Below, piece by piece: positions 1 to 10,800 of a DNA stretch of 48,124 bases. Location: positions 1 to 48,124 of the forward strand of contig JAJRYY010000054.1 in assembly GCA_024275565.1 (NCBI GenBank), in the 5' to 3' direction. The position numbers were made by a program, and so were the translations under genes. The stretch comes from Planctomycetota bacterium (GTDB lineage: Bacteria > Planctomycetota > Phycisphaerae > UBA1845). Below the pieces are notes generated by a model, which did not search any database, was not told where the DNA came from, and saw only the letters and a list, made by a program, of their open reading frames with translations. Each line of letters opens with the position of its first letter. Positions within the stretch are counted from its first letter, which is position 1.

Positions 1-1651
1 ACAACGCGCGACGAGCATCCAGAGCGTCGCTGAGGTGGATTTCGGCTTCATCAAATACAGCCAATTGCAGATACGTTTTGCCAATGGTGTGCTGCAACGA
101 CGCGCGAATCATCGGATTCTCTGTCATGGTTCCCGTTTTGAGGCGTTCTGCTGCATGATCCAGGATTTGACGCACCGTTGGATCCTCTCCACGCGCAACG
201 GTTGGATCGACCGACGCTAGCATGCCCTGAAGGAACTGCGTGATCGTCTCAGCACGTCCCGCCTGCAACCTGGCTTCTTCAGCTTCCTTGTCAGCACGGG
301 CAGCCTGTAGCATCGCCTTCTCGGACTCATTGTCTGCCCGCACCGCCTGCATTCGTGCTTCCTCAGCCTGCCTGCTCTCACGCCAGGCGAACGTCCCCGT
401 ACCCACCATGCCGATGAACACCGCTACCAGAGCGATCGCAATTCCGGCGACAAAACCACGATTTCGCTCCGCAAATCGCTGCAGATGATAGAGCGCGGTC
501 GGCGGACGGGCTGTCACCGGTTCCCGATTCAGATGTCGGCGTATGTCTGCACTCAAAGCGGATACAGTTGGGTAACGCCGATCCGGGTTTTTCTCCAGCG
601 CTTTCATGAGAATGGCTTCAATGTCGCCGGACAAAGACGCTCGTATCGCACCAGCCGGTCGAGCATCCTGAGTGCAGATGATACTGATCGCCTTTGGCAG
701 CGATTTATCGGACACATCGAACGGTTGCTTTCCGGTCAGCAGCTCATAAGCAACGACGCCGAGTGCATAAACATCGCTTCGGGTGTCGAGGATTCCGTCG
801 TCGGCATCGAGTCGCTCAGGACTCATGTAGGCAATGGTCCCAAAAAATTGTCCCGCACCGGTTTGGAGCGTCACAGAACGCAGATCATCACGCGTCACCC
901 GGGCGACACCAAAGTCAACAACTTTCGGACCCGCGTCATTGACGAGTATGTTCCCAGGTTTCAGATCGCGATGGATGACGCCCTTCTGGTGTGCGTGTTG
1001 CACGGCATCGCAGATTTTGGTCACAAGAACGAGCTTTGCCCGGACGTCGAGCTGCTGTCGATCGGCGTAGGCAAGCAATGGTTCGCCCTGTACCAGTTCC
1101 ATCGCAAGGAAGGGTTGCGGACCCGATGAGGTGGAAGCTGTCCCGACCTGATCCAGCCCAGGAGCTGTCCCGACCTGATCCGACACTCTTGCCGATACAT
1201 CTACGTCAGCCATCCCCGCTTCAAAAATCTGAGCGATCCCCGAATGCTGCAGTTGACCAAGAATTTCCGCTTCGTGGCGAAAACGGCGGATCGAATCCCG
1301 ACTGGTCAGCCCGGGGCGAATCAGCTTCAAAGCGACGGTCCGCTGCGGCGTTACCTGCTGTGCTTCATACACCACCCCCATCCCCCCACGTCCAATCTCA
1401 CGGATGATCCGATAAGGACCGACGCTGCTCGGGAGCGTATCTTCAGGGAAGGAAAACGACTGGGTAATGACTGGCTCGGCGAGGAAACCCTGCATGCCGT
1501 TCGAATCGCTCTCGAGCATGCGCGACACAAACGCTCGCAGCTCAAGATCGCTGGCGCAGCGATCGTCCAATAACGCCGGACGCTGTTCCGGCGACACCAC
1601 GACCAACTCCTGAAAGATCGCTTCAACTCGATGTAGGCGTGCAATATCCAC
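1..1651 (-). CDS. Hanks-type serine/threonine protein kinase, membrane anchored, 3' part outside the window
   Basis: This frame stays open to the left edge, giving about 550 codons. Visible are the glycine loop GRGGMGVVYEA (residues 86-96), the ATP lysine in VALKLI (K108), the helix-C glutamate (E126), HRDLKPGN (226-233), DFG (245-247) and GTIAYMSPE. So it should be an active Ser/Thr kinase. A hydrophobic stretch near residues 380-400 is followed by a charged, repetitive AREA/KEAEEA coiled coil and what looks like the start of TPR-like helices (GKTYLQLAVFDEAE). The start is GTG at 1651: an in-frame TGA lies three codons upstream, and the N-terminus (RVEAIFQELVVSPEQRPALLD) matches the usual leader of planctomycete kinases. 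The sigma-factor gene ends 71 bp upstream on the same strand, so the pair is probably co-transcribed. Oddity: residues 157-171 contain a duplicated DQVGTA insert between the N-lobe strands and the hinge. Confidence 0.93.
   Translation of the reverse strand, partial: MDIARLHRVEAIFQELVVVSPEQRPALLDDRCASDLELRAFVSRMLESDSNGMQGFLAEPVITQSFSFPEDTLPSSVGPYRIIREIGRGGMGVVYEAQQVTPQRTVALKLIRPGLTSRDSIRRFRHEAEILGQLQHSGIAQIFEAGMADVDVSARVSDQVGTAPGLDQVGTASTSSGPQPFLAMELVQGEPLLAYADRQQLDVRAKLVLVTKICDAVQHAHQKGVIHRDLKPGNILVNDAGPKVVDFGVARVTRDDLRSVTLQTGAGQFFGTIAYMSPERLDADDGILDTRSDVYALGVVAYELLTGKQPFDVSDKSLPKAISIICTQDARPAGAIRASLSGDIEAILMKALEKNPDRRYPTVSALSADIRRHLNREPVTARPPTALYHLQRFAERNRGFVAGIAIALVAVFIGMVGTGTFAWRESRQAEEARMQAVRADNESEKAMLQAARADKEAEEARLQAGRAETITQFLQGMLASVDPTVARGEDPTVRQILDHAAERLKTGTMTENPMIRASLQHTIGKTYLQLAVFDEAEIHLSDALDARRAL
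1136..1181. repeat. 19-bp direct repeat, period 27, inside the kinase gene
   Basis: The same 19 bases occur at 1136-1154 and 1163-1181. The period of 27 bp keeps the kinase frame and encodes DQVGTA twice. It looks like a slippage duplication. Confidence 0.85.
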
Positions 1652-1722
1652 CGATGTTCACTCGTTCCAGAATCCAGTACGCGAATGGAGAGTCGCACCC
1701 ATCACAATAAATCGATAATTCT

Positions 1723-2307
1723 TTATTCGGAACTGTCCCCACCAAGCTGTGTGTGCAGCAGCGCCCGCGTGAAACGCCAGTCACGCTCGACCGTCGGCAG
1801 TGAAACACCGATGGCCTCGGCGGTTTCACTCAGGGTCAGACCGGCAAAATAGTGCAACATCACGATCCGGGCTTTTCGAGGATCAGCCTGCTCCAGGTCC
1901 GATAATGCTTCGTCCAGAGCAAGGATGTCTTCGGAGGGCTGTTCGATGGCAAAATCGCCCTCTTCAAGCTCCACTTGACGCCAGTTGCCACCCCGCTTCA
2001 AACTGCCCTTGCGTCGCGCACACTCCACTAGAATATTCCGCATGGCGATCGCGGCTGCCCCGAAAAAGTGCCCACGACCGTTCCAGCCCGGATCAGTATC
2101 CCCCACGAGTCGCATATAGGCTTCGTGTACCAGGGCGGTTGGTTGAATCGTCGCACCCGGCGGTCCGTTTGCCATTCGCGATCTCGCCAGTCGACGCAAT
2201 TCGTCATAGACGAGCGGCAAGAGCTTATCCGCCGCCTGCGGATCGCCATTTCCGGCAGCATGAAGCGTTCGGGTGAGTTGTTCGACCGGCTGATCCACAG
2301 AAAACAA
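1723..2307 (-). CDS. ECF-type RNA polymerase sigma factor (PF07638-like)
   Basis: A 194-residue protein. The sigma2 region is seen in LLPLVYDELRRLARSRM and QPTALVHEAYMRLVG, followed by GHFFGAAAIAMRNILVECAR. The sigma4 helix-turn-helix is in LSETAEAIGVSLPTVERDW. This is the layout of the ECF family common in planctomycetes, which directs core RNA polymerase to a small set of promoters. The kinase gene follows on the same strand; in planctomycetes such sigma factors are frequently encoded next to Hanks kinases, so phosphorylation control of the sigma factor is a reasonable inference but not shown. The frame opens at a TTG (2307); a GTG at 2298 is an equally possible start and neither has a clear Shine-Dalgarno sequence. 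No anti-sigma gene is visible. Confidence 0.92.
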   Translation of the reverse strand: MFSVDQPVEQLTRTLHAAGNGDPQAADKLLPLVYDELRRLARSRMANGPPGATIQPTALVHEAYMRLVGDTDPGWNGRGHFFGAAAIAMRNILVECARRKGSLKRGGNWRQVELEEGDFAIEQPSEDILALDEALSDLEQADPRKARIVMLHYFAGLTLSETAEAIGVSLPTVERDWRFTRALLHTQLGGDSSE

Positions 2308-2492
2308 TCCAATAATTCATGACGAATATGATGGTCAAATCGCGTCTATTTCGTACTGCCACTACGAAGGCGGAGAACTGATTGAGATTTGGTGGCGGCC
2401 CGCTGGGTATTCTACCTGAACGATGGGCAAAAATCACATATCCACCTGTGCAAAATAAAATGAAGTGTCAACGGAAATACGGAGTTCATGAG

Positions 2493-3344
2493 ATGAATAA
2501 CAGTGTTATCGGGCTGAGGACAGCTCTGCTGATCGCGGGTCTTGGCATGATCGGATTTGGGGCGATCGCTCGGGCAGATATCGGACCACCGGCAGCCATC
2601 AAATTAGCACCTGACGCGAACATCGCGGTTTCCAGTCAGGCGTACGATGGAGCGTTCGAGATTCGGATCGGCAAAAGCGGTGATGTGAGCGATTTTCGGT
2701 TTGAGGGCGAGGGTTGGCAAATCATCACATCGACGCTTCCGACGTCCTCGTTTCAGGCGGATATTGGGACCATCTATGTGACATTCAGGGCGATTCCGAC
2801 AAATGCTGACAATCCGCTTGGGATGAGCTTTCGATTCAACGGTCGGCGCGTGAAAGCGCTTTTTGAAGTGGGGCCGGAATATGCTGAAAAGAAGGAAACG
2901 CGCGCGCTGACGCGGATCCCGAATACGACCGGGTGGAAATCGGTCGAGGGCGGGGAACCCCCAGGCTGCAATGAAGCGACGACCCAGGCAGCGGGCGGAG
3001 CGATTCCGATTCGTGCGGTCGGTAGAGTGGTCTACACGCGTGCAGGGCGCGATCTGTCGAACCCGCCGGATGGTGATTTTGACGACTTCGGCGAGACCCC
3101 GCCAATGACTGTTGGTGGTGTCGGGCTGACGGTCCAGTTCCTGGATCAGGATTTGACCGGTGTTGAGACCATATGGTCCGGTCAGACGGACGATCAAGGG
3201 TATTTCGATTCCGGGGTCATCATGTGGGACGATTGCGACATCCTCGGTTGTGACCTGCCTGATCTGGTGCTGGTTGTGAGTACAAGCGTCAATACATTTG
3301 CAGTCATGGACCTCCGCGAAGAAGTCTACATCTTTGGTGTTTAG
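2493..3344 (+). CDS. Secreted protein, N-terminal part of an interrupted metalloprotease-like gene
   Basis: 283 residues beginning with a signal peptide (MNNSVIGLRTALLIAGLGM, cleavage probably after ARA). The ATG at 2493 is preceded by GGAG at 2481, so it is preferred to the open frame running back to 2382. The body is beta-rich. Around 205-275 it resembles a carboxypeptidase-regulatory or Ig-like fold (RVVYTRAGRDL, TDDQGYFDSGVI). Translation ends at TAG 3342-3344, but the same frame continues without another stop to 7664, and the sequence just after the TAG (EILDFEGNC) reads on naturally. I therefore regard this and the next entry as one original gene with a nonsense codon, or a gene read through. 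No function can be given for the N-terminal domain alone. Confidence 0.8.
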   Translation: MNNSVIGLRTALLIAGLGMIGFGAIARADIGPPAAIKLAPDANIAVSSQAYDGAFEIRIGKSGDVSDFRFEGEGWQIITSTLPTSSFQADIGTIYVTFRAIPTNADNPLGMSFRFNGRRVKALFEVGPEYAEKKETRALTRIPNTTGWKSVEGGEPPGCNEATTQAAGGAIPIRAVGRVVYTRAGRDLSNPPDGDFDDFGETPPMTVGGVGLTVQFLDQDLTGVETIWSGQTDDQGYFDSGVIMWDDCDILGCDLPDLVLVVSTSVNTFAVMDLREEVYIFGV

Positions 3345-3371
3345 GAGATTCTGGACTTTGAGGGTAATTGC

Positions 3372-6300
3372 ATGGACTACGGCTGGCTGACGCCTGCCAC
3401 AGCCGACATGCCTGCTATTCACATTTACAACAGCATCCTGACTGCGGAGCGCTTTATCACGGAGGAAGTCGCTTATCCGACCAACAATCTCAACGTCATC
3501 TGGCCTGATGATTCCAACGGTGACACTTCGTATTTCAGCCCAGGCGACTTAATGATCCACGTGACGTCCGCCTCGCAGTGGTCAGAGGCGACTGCGATCC
3601 ATGAATATGGGCATCACCACAATCATTTCTACTACTCAACACCTCTCCCTTCCCCTGACTACTGCGATCCAGCGATGAACTGCGACACCAATCCGCCTGA
3701 CGACTGTGGTCATTGTCTCTGGTGCTCTGAAAACCAGAACGATGCGTGGTCTGAAGGTTGGCCTGACTGGTTGGCTGACGTCGTGACGCGCGATTTTCCG
3801 AATCGATATACTTTTGATGACGGGACACCCTTCACTGCCCTGTTTCCGCTATCACACGAAAGCCCCCGCACCTGCAATAATACCTTCCAGAATCCTCTCA
3901 CGACGGAAGGATTTGTGGCTGCCCTTCTGACGGATATCGAGGATGAAACGCAGGACGATCATGACGACGATCCTGACGTGGGGACAGTCTCGCGGGACGG
4001 GGTTTTCGATCTGATGTGCCTTGGGATTGAGGAGATTTTCTTCGTCACATACGAGCGTGAACCCACCACGGTTGCGGCGTTCATTGACGCGTTCCGGGTT
4101 GAGTATCCGCCCCATGCGGCGGACCTCTGGGCGACGGCGTACAATGTCGGTGGTGATGCCTATGTGAGTTCCTTCCCTGAAGATACAGAACCGCCGGGAC
4201 TCGTATCGGGTTTGTTCTCACCGACGCATCCGGTGGGGATCGGTGGATCACTGCCCTGCATTACATTTGAATTCGATGCTGCCAGTGATGATGTTACCGG
4301 CGCAAACCGTTACAGCTGGGTTCTGACGCAGAACCCTGCTGGTGAAGAACCGGACGAGTTCATCGAGTTTGTGCGGACGACGGATCGTTGCAGGATAGAA
4401 GGTACTGCACCTGCACCGGGCCTTGGGGAGTGGTACCTCAGTATCAAAGCCAGAGACAATTCCGGGTCTGTTCCGGGTGGTATGACTGGAACCTGGTCCG
4501 AGCAGTTTGCAACCTATGGCCCGTTCGAGATTCTCGACTGCAACAATACGGGGCAGATGGGTATCTGCGACATCGACTGCTCACACACCGGAACGTTTGG
4601 CGGCGCGTGTTCCTACATCGTTTCGCCGTGCAACGCGCTTGCGGAGTGCGTGGAGTCTTCGACTGACTGCAATGGGAACCTCCGGCCTGACGAGTGCGAC
4701 ATCAACGAGGGGTTCAGCGAGGATTGCGATGTCAATTTCATCCCCGATGATTGTCAGGAGATGAAGCATTTCTTCACTGAGGCTGATCCGCCCGAGGGGT
4801 TTGACTGGGGATTAAGCAGTAACTGGGAGGAGGGGATCATTCCGCAGGATGGTGACAGTGTGTGCATCCCGGATGATGCGTCCGTGGTAACCGTTGTCTA
4901 TAAGGAGGAGGACACCGTTCTGCGTAACATGGGGTGTTTCAAGAATTTCATTATGGCGGGTGCGGTTTTTCCCGCGCAGTTCCCGCGTCCTGATCTGGAC
5001 TTCGATGAGAACTCGTTCATTCAGGGTGATTTTCAGATGGAGGGTCGATCGACGTTGACCGTGAATGATCGTCTGTACATCGATGGTCGATTCATATGGA
5101 AGGATGGCGATATTCATGGCAATGGCGTGACGGAGGTTGGCGAAGGAGTGAGTCTCTCGACCAGTTCCGTAAGCCTGGTCAACGGAGAACTCAAGCTTCT
5201 CAGCGGTGATTCATTCTCCAGTGGTCCGCGTATTGTCCTGCAAAGCGGAGCCGACATTACCATTCGCCCATCTGCGACCTACACCTACGAGGGCGACTCT
5301 GCCATTTTTGACGGTGGCAGTGGACTTATCGATCTCGATGGTGCGCTGATACGGTCCGCTGGTGATGGTACTGCATCGGTGTTGACGCCGATCGACAATT
5401 CCGGCGTGATCCATGTTCAAACCGGTGAGCTGGTACTGAGTCGCGCCAGCACGCACACAGGTGATCTGCTCGGTGATGAGGGAACCACGCTGGGTTTTGG
5501 TGGAAACCACACACTGACGCAATCGTCCACCCTCGTGGCAGACACGGTCGAATTTATCAGTGGAACGAGCATGGATCACGGGACCGTGAACATTTCAGAT
5601 ACCATCAATGGAACCGGTGCGATATGGACCTTCGCGGAGGATGCCAACATCATCAGCTACGGCGATCACCTTTATGTCGAACGAGGCAGGGTGAACTTCC
5701 TCGCACCCGCCGACGCGTCGATCGACCTTCAGACCATCACGATCACGACAGGTGGTGAATCGTCCGGACAAGTTGATTTCAACACCGGACAACCGGTAAA
5801 CGTCGAGGATTTCACGATGACCAAAGGGACACTGTGGGGGCCTAACCCGATCAACGTCAGCGGCAACTTTTCATGGACCAATGGCAGCTTTCGGGCGGGG
5901 GGTGCCATGACTGCGAACGGCCCGGTGGTCTTCAATGCCACCAGCAGCTCCAGAAACCTCAATCGCATCCTGAACATCACCGACCAAGCCGTTTTCAATT
6001 CTGCCTTTGGCATGAGCAGTGCGGGACGTGTGAACATCTACCCCGGCGTTGTGGTCAATATGCCATTCAACAGCGGCGGTATTGGCGGCGGTGTGTTCGA
6101 TAACAATGGCGAGACCGTCCTGCGTACTTCCGGCGATGGTGAAATCAGCATCAGTGGCAAGATCATCAACAACGGATTGTTTCACAATCAGACGGGTACG
6201 CTCAGCTTTGCCACCCATGCACTGGCCGGAGGCAGTACATACACCGGTGATATCCTCTCTGACCCTGGTGCGATTCTGAAATTTGCCGGAGCAGGCCATG

Positions 6301-7664
6301 ATCTGCAAACGCCGTCAACCATGACGGCGGAGTCGCTTGTGCTCTCGGCGAACAGCAGCACCTGTCACGGAAGTGTGGACATATCCGATTCCATCTACTG
6401 TGATGGATGCGCTTGGACGTTCGCCCCCGATGCCAACATCATTGACTACGGAAACGATTTGAGAGTTGAGCGTGGCGTGTTGCGTATCGAGTCGCCTACG
6501 GACCGGGCAATCAGCTTCGACACTGTCACGATTGAGGTGAATTTCAACGGTTCGTCCCTGTATTTCGACACTGGGCAACCGGTTAATATCAACACATTGC
6601 GATTGTTGAATGGAAACTCGCTTCTTGGCGGTTCAAGCCCGATCAATATCGCCGACCAGTTTACCTGGAATAATGGGAATATTTTCGCCGGCGGGACCAT
6701 AATCTCCGACGGAAACACGACAATCAACCCCACCAGCAACGCCCGGACCCTCTCGAGACCGTTCATCAACAACGGACTCATGACCTTCGTGGGTGGTTTC
6801 TCGCTGGGCGGTAGCGGCAGAATCGACAATTCGTCGACCGGCGTGATCGATTTCCAATACGATTTCAGGACAGTCACGAATCGCACGATCAACAACGCGG
6901 GCATGATCATGCGAACGGCCAACGATGGAACATCGCTCCTGCAGAACGTAGACATCAACAACTCTGGAACCATTGACGTCCAGCAGGGTACGCTCGAAAT
7001 CACCACAGCCCTCTTCACTCAGACTACCGGCAATACCATCATCAACGCGGGTACCACACTCGACCTGAGCACCAGCGATCCATTCGCCCTCGATGGTGGT
7101 TCCTTGATTGGAACCGGTTCGCTTATTGGAGACGTCGAGAATAACGGCGGCGAGGTGATGCCCGGGTTTTCCGCCGGCGAGCTCACCATCGATGGCGACT
7201 ATACACAGGGCGTGAGCGGATCGCTGCATATTGAAATCGGTGGCGTGAATGACGGGATGTTCGACGTCCTGACCGTCACGGGAACGGCCAACCTTGCGGG
7301 TGCATTAAACGTCGAGCTGATCGACGGATTTGTTCCCGATTCCACAGATTCGTTCGTGATTTTGACGGGGTCGCAGGTTATCGGGACATTCGATTCGATC
7401 GTGGTCCCGGACAATTACGAAGTGATTTACAATGCCACAAATATCACGATCAACGCGAGCGCCCCATCGGTGGACCTGAACGGCGACGGCCTGCTCGACC
7501 TGCATGATTTCCGCCTGTTTCAGACATGCTTTTCGGGCGTTGGCAACCCGCCCCCGGGAAGCTGCCCCGTCGATGTCAATGCAGATCTGGATACCGATGG
7601 CGATGTTGATCTGGACGATTACGAGATCTTGTTCGTCGCGTCGAAGTCAACAACAATCGACTAA
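3372..7664 (+). CDS. Giant protein: HEYGHH metalloprotease-like domain, beta-strand repeats, dockerin-like C-terminus
   Basis: 1430 residues from ATG 3372, which has GAGGG eight bases upstream; the frame is open from 3345. Domain order: zinc-protease-like segment with HEYGHH at 77-82 and EGW at 128-130, a gluzincin-like pattern; an Ig-like segment near 280-350; CNGNLRPDECD near 435; about 800 residues of short beta-strand repeats (TWNNGNIFAGG, NNGLMTF, NSGTIDV) typical of a right-handed beta-helix or autotransporter-like stalk; a SGSLHIEIGG...FDVLTVTG segment; and a C-terminal dockerin-like pair of calcium loops (DLNGDGLLDLHDF, DVNADLDTDGDVDLDDY). As it stands it has no signal peptide; that lies in the preceding reading frame, separated by one TAG. 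Likely a cell-surface or secreted protease/adhesin if expressed whole. The start codon used in the cell is uncertain. Confidence 0.85.
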   Translation: MDYGWLTPATADMPAIHIYNSILTAERFITEEVAYPTNNLNVIWPDDSNGDTSYFSPGDLMIHVTSASQWSEATAIHEYGHHHNHFYYSTPLPSPDYCDPAMNCDTNPPDDCGHCLWCSENQNDAWSEGWPDWLADVVTRDFPNRYTFDDGTPFTALFPLSHESPRTCNNTFQNPLTTEGFVAALLTDIEDETQDDHDDDPDVGTVSRDGVFDLMCLGIEEIFFVTYEREPTTVAAFIDAFRVEYPPHAADLWATAYNVGGDAYVSSFPEDTEPPGLVSGLFSPTHPVGIGGSLPCITFEFDAASDDVTGANRYSWVLTQNPAGEEPDEFIEFVRTTDRCRIEGTAPAPGLGEWYLSIKARDNSGSVPGGMTGTWSEQFATYGPFEILDCNNTGQMGICDIDCSHTGTFGGACSYIVSPCNALAECVESSTDCNGNLRPDECDINEGFSEDCDVNFIPDDCQEMKHFFTEADPPEGFDWGLSSNWEEGIIPQDGDSVCIPDDASVVTVVYKEEDTVLRNMGCFKNFIMAGAVFPAQFPRPDLDFDENSFIQGDFQMEGRSTLTVNDRLYIDGRFIWKDGDIHGNGVTEVGEGVSLSTSSVSLVNGELKLLSGDSFSSGPRIVLQSGADITIRPSATYTYEGDSAIFDGGSGLIDLDGALIRSAGDGTASVLTPIDNSGVIHVQTGELVLSRASTHTGDLLGDEGTTLGFGGNHTLTQSSTLVADTVEFISGTSMDHGTVNISDTINGTGAIWTFAEDANIISYGDHLYVERGRVNFLAPADASIDLQTITITTGGESSGQVDFNTGQPVNVEDFTMTKGTLWGPNPINVSGNFSWTNGSFRAGGAMTANGPVVFNATSSSRNLNRILNITDQAVFNSAFGMSSAGRVNIYPGVVVNMPFNSGGIGGGVFDNNGETVLRTSGDGEISISGKIINNGLFHNQTGTLSFATHALAGGSTYTGDILSDPGAILKFAGAGHDLQTPSTMTAESLVLSANSSTCHGSVDISDSIYCDGCAWTFAPDANIIDYGNDLRVERGVLRIESPTDRAISFDTVTIEVNFNGSSLYFDTGQPVNINTLRLLNGNSLLGGSSPINIADQFTWNNGNIFAGGTIISDGNTTINPTSNARTLSRPFINNGLMTFVGGFSLGGSGRIDNSSTGVIDFQYDFRTVTNRTINNAGMIMRTANDGTSLLQNVDINNSGTIDVQQGTLEITTALFTQTTGNTIINAGTTLDLSTSDPFALDGGSLIGTGSLIGDVENNGGEVMPGFSAGELTIDGDYTQGVSGSLHIEIGGVNDGMFDVLTVTGTANLAGALNVELIDGFVPDSTDSFVILTGSQVIGTFDSIVVPDNYEVIYNATNITINASAPSVDLNGDGLLDLHDFRLFQTCFSGVGNPPPGSCPVDVNADLDTDGDVDLDDYEILFVASKSTTID

Positions 7665-7877
7665 ACACGAATCGGACCATCGCACGCGGTTATCGTAATG
7701 CTGGTTACTGATGCAGCACTGGCCCTAAATTATCACTTCAATTTGTTCGCTCGTTGCAAATAGCCGGGGAGTTACCTAAAATCATGAGTAATCCCGCTGT
7801 CGCGAGCAACGGCGAAGGATTTCAAGGGGAGGATTCAATTCCAGGCGGAAAAGTTCAGGAGTAAGGGGTATCCAGAT

Positions 7878-10800
7878 ATGTGTCTGTCGTGTCTTTTGAG
7901 GAAATATGTCGCACGCTGCCAACTGCAGCTGGTTTTTCTGATTTTGGTGGCTGTCAGCGGAGTCGCTTCCGCTGCGCATGAAGTGGTTGCCAACACGTCC
8001 ACATCGTCGATGACGTACGCTGATGGCAAGCTGTACTGGAGTGTCTTACCTGGTCCGGATTGCTTTGGGGGCGCTGGACCGGGCAGGATCAATAAAAAAT
8101 CCGCAGGAACGTCCGGTTTCACCACGACGATTCTTGATGGTACGTTATGCACGCCGCGCGCGACGCTCCTGCGGTACAATAATGCATACATCTACTTCGT
8201 GGATCAGGAACCCAACCCCGACCTCATCAAACGTCTATGGGTGGCTGGTGGCGTAGTCGAGACGCTCGCAACAGCCTCGGGAACTGTCAAAGATTTCGAA
8301 GTAGATCAATCACGGATCTGGTGGGTTGACGATGACGGCATACAGTTCGCACCGAAGAGCGGAGGGGCACCGACGCTCTATCAGGGACACTTCATTTTCG
8401 CCGAAATCAGTGAAATCGCCATAACAAAAAACAGCCTGGGCGACGTGTACTGGCTTGTTGGACTCCCCGGGAACACCCAGGTCATCAGCCGCAGGTCCAA
8501 GGACGAAACCGGTACACCCACAAACATCACAGGCGCCCTCGACGCACCCGTCCATCTCACCCTCAACACTGCACAATTCCATGATGAGGAATTCTTGTTC
8601 TGGGGAGAGGGCAATGGAGATATCCGCCGAGTACGCCAGGACGGTACTGCACTCGCAACACTACACAATAACAGTGGCAACCCCGAAATACTGAGCATGG
8701 TTGTCGACGATGACAACGTCTACTGGGCGCAGTCTACCGGCGGCACCAATGGACTTGTTCAGCGCGTCCCGAAGACTGGCGGAGCGACCACGACCATGGC
8801 AGCCAGTCTCAACTTCCCCACATCGCTGCAACAGAACGACGACTATATTTACTTCGCCGAGTCGTCGATTTTTCGTGTCAGGAAGGATGCCAGCAAAGCG
8901 CTTCCGGACCTAAGCTGGGCGGGCTTGGAAGTAACGCAGGTTCTTCAGACAATTCCGACCGATCCGAACCTCACACTGGTCGCGGGAAAACCGACCGTGG
9001 TGCGAGCGTTTCCGACATCCACGCAGGATCGACCTGTTGTATTCGCCGAGCTGCGTGGGACGCGTGATGGGAGTCCGTTGCCAGGGTCACCGCTGCGTGC
9101 CCGGCGCGAGACAGTGTTCGTTACTGCAGGTGCGGCGGTCGATCGAGATACGCGTGAGGTGTTCGAGTTCCGCCTGCCGCAGGAGTGGCGATTCGGAACG
9201 ATCGATCTGCAAGCCGTTATCAACCCCAACCAGTCGTCGCCGGAATCCAATTCGGGGAACAACACCATCAACCGGCTGGTGACGTTTGATTCTGTCGGAC
9301 CGACGTGCATTTTCGCCATCCCGATTTCCACCGATGGCGGTATCTATCGAGCATCGGAACCTGATTTCTGGGAGATCATCGATCGCTTCGAGTCGATGTG
9401 GCCTGTCGCGGAAGTTCGCGTCAACGCGACCGATTTCGTGCTTGAGGAATTGGAATGTTGCGAGTTTTTCGGACCGATTCCGCACCCCTACCTCGATTCC
9501 TTTGAGTATGACGACGATGAGGATGTGATCCTTGTCACGATTCTGACATTTCAGTGGTTCACACAGTTTCCATTCGCGTGCGGCCTGAATGAATTCTATA
9601 TGGGCATGATTGATCCGTCGGCTGCTGGCGGTCCGGGCGGGATGGCGTACAGACCGGGCAGAACGTCCTTCGTGAAGATGGACAGCGGAGGGTGGGGTCC
9701 GCAGTGGAATCGTCCCCGCGCCGGAGGTGTCATCGCGCAGGAGCTTGCCCACAACCAGAATCGACTGCATGTCAGTTGTGGTTGTCCTCCGAATATCGAC
9801 CCCGATTACCCGCATTGCGATGGCACTGAATGCTGCGATGACCCCTGTGAAGACGATCCGCCGCCGTTGTGCGATGCGATTGGACCGGTGGATTCCGAAA
9901 CCGGACTCTGGGGATACGATGTATTGACGAATACGGCTGTCCCTCCTATGGGGTCGCGTGATTTTCTTTCATACTGCGGGCCAAGGTGGGTTTCCGATTA
10001 CACATGGGAGGCGCTTGCGAACCCATTCGGAGGGACCACTGCCGCCGCCGAACCGATCTCAGAGCAAAGACGTGCATACCAGGTGACCCGCGCGAACCGA
10101 CCTGTCAACACTGACCGATCAGCATCCTCAGGCCGACTTACCAGTACGAACCGATCCACCCAGACTGATACAGAGGCTGCGAGTGCGGACGGTACAGGTG
10201 CGGACGGTGCATGTGGACCGGGCGCGGGTGACTGCTGCGCTCAAAATGGGTCGCCCGGTTGCGAGGACAGCACATGCTGCGAAGCGGTGTGTATCGATGA
10301 CCCCTTCTGCTGCGAAATAACGTGGGACGACGTTTGCGCTGCCCGTGCAGCGGACCAGTGCGCCACATGTGCCCTTCCGAGTTGCAACGAAGATGCTGGC
10401 GACTGTTGCTCGGCCAACGGAACGCCTGGCTGCGACGATAGCGACTGCTGTGCGATCGTCAGCGCCTGCGATCCATTCTGCAGCGATTCAAACTGGGACG
10501 AAGCCTGCGCCGGAATCGGATTCCAGGGCAATGGTTGCGGCGCTCAGCTTCTGTGCAACACATGCTTCGAGGACACAGCAGATTTACTATCCGTGGTCGG
10601 GCTTGTCAGACCGAGCGAGAATACGGCTGAGATCGTCCTTGCCTATCGCGCTCCGGACGGATTCCTGGACGTCGACGATCCTGATCTTTTCAGCGATGAA
10701 AACGCCATGTTCCCCGGTGATGGATACACGATCGAATTGCTCAACGCTTCGGGTGCTCTGCTCACATCCCAGCCGGTGCAGTTGCGCGAGAACTCAGCAC

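Noticed and set aside
485-1129. 214-codon plus-strand frame
   Set aside because: Antisense to the kinase gene, whose conserved motifs fix the minus-strand frame; the plus-strand translation has no domain character.
2604-3422. 272-codon minus-strand frame
   Set aside because: Antisense to the secreted protein with signal peptide; composition is Arg/His-rich, typical of shadow frames.
5729-7229. Several 100-200 codon minus-strand frames
   Set aside because: They lie under the repeat stalk of the giant protein and mirror its repeats.
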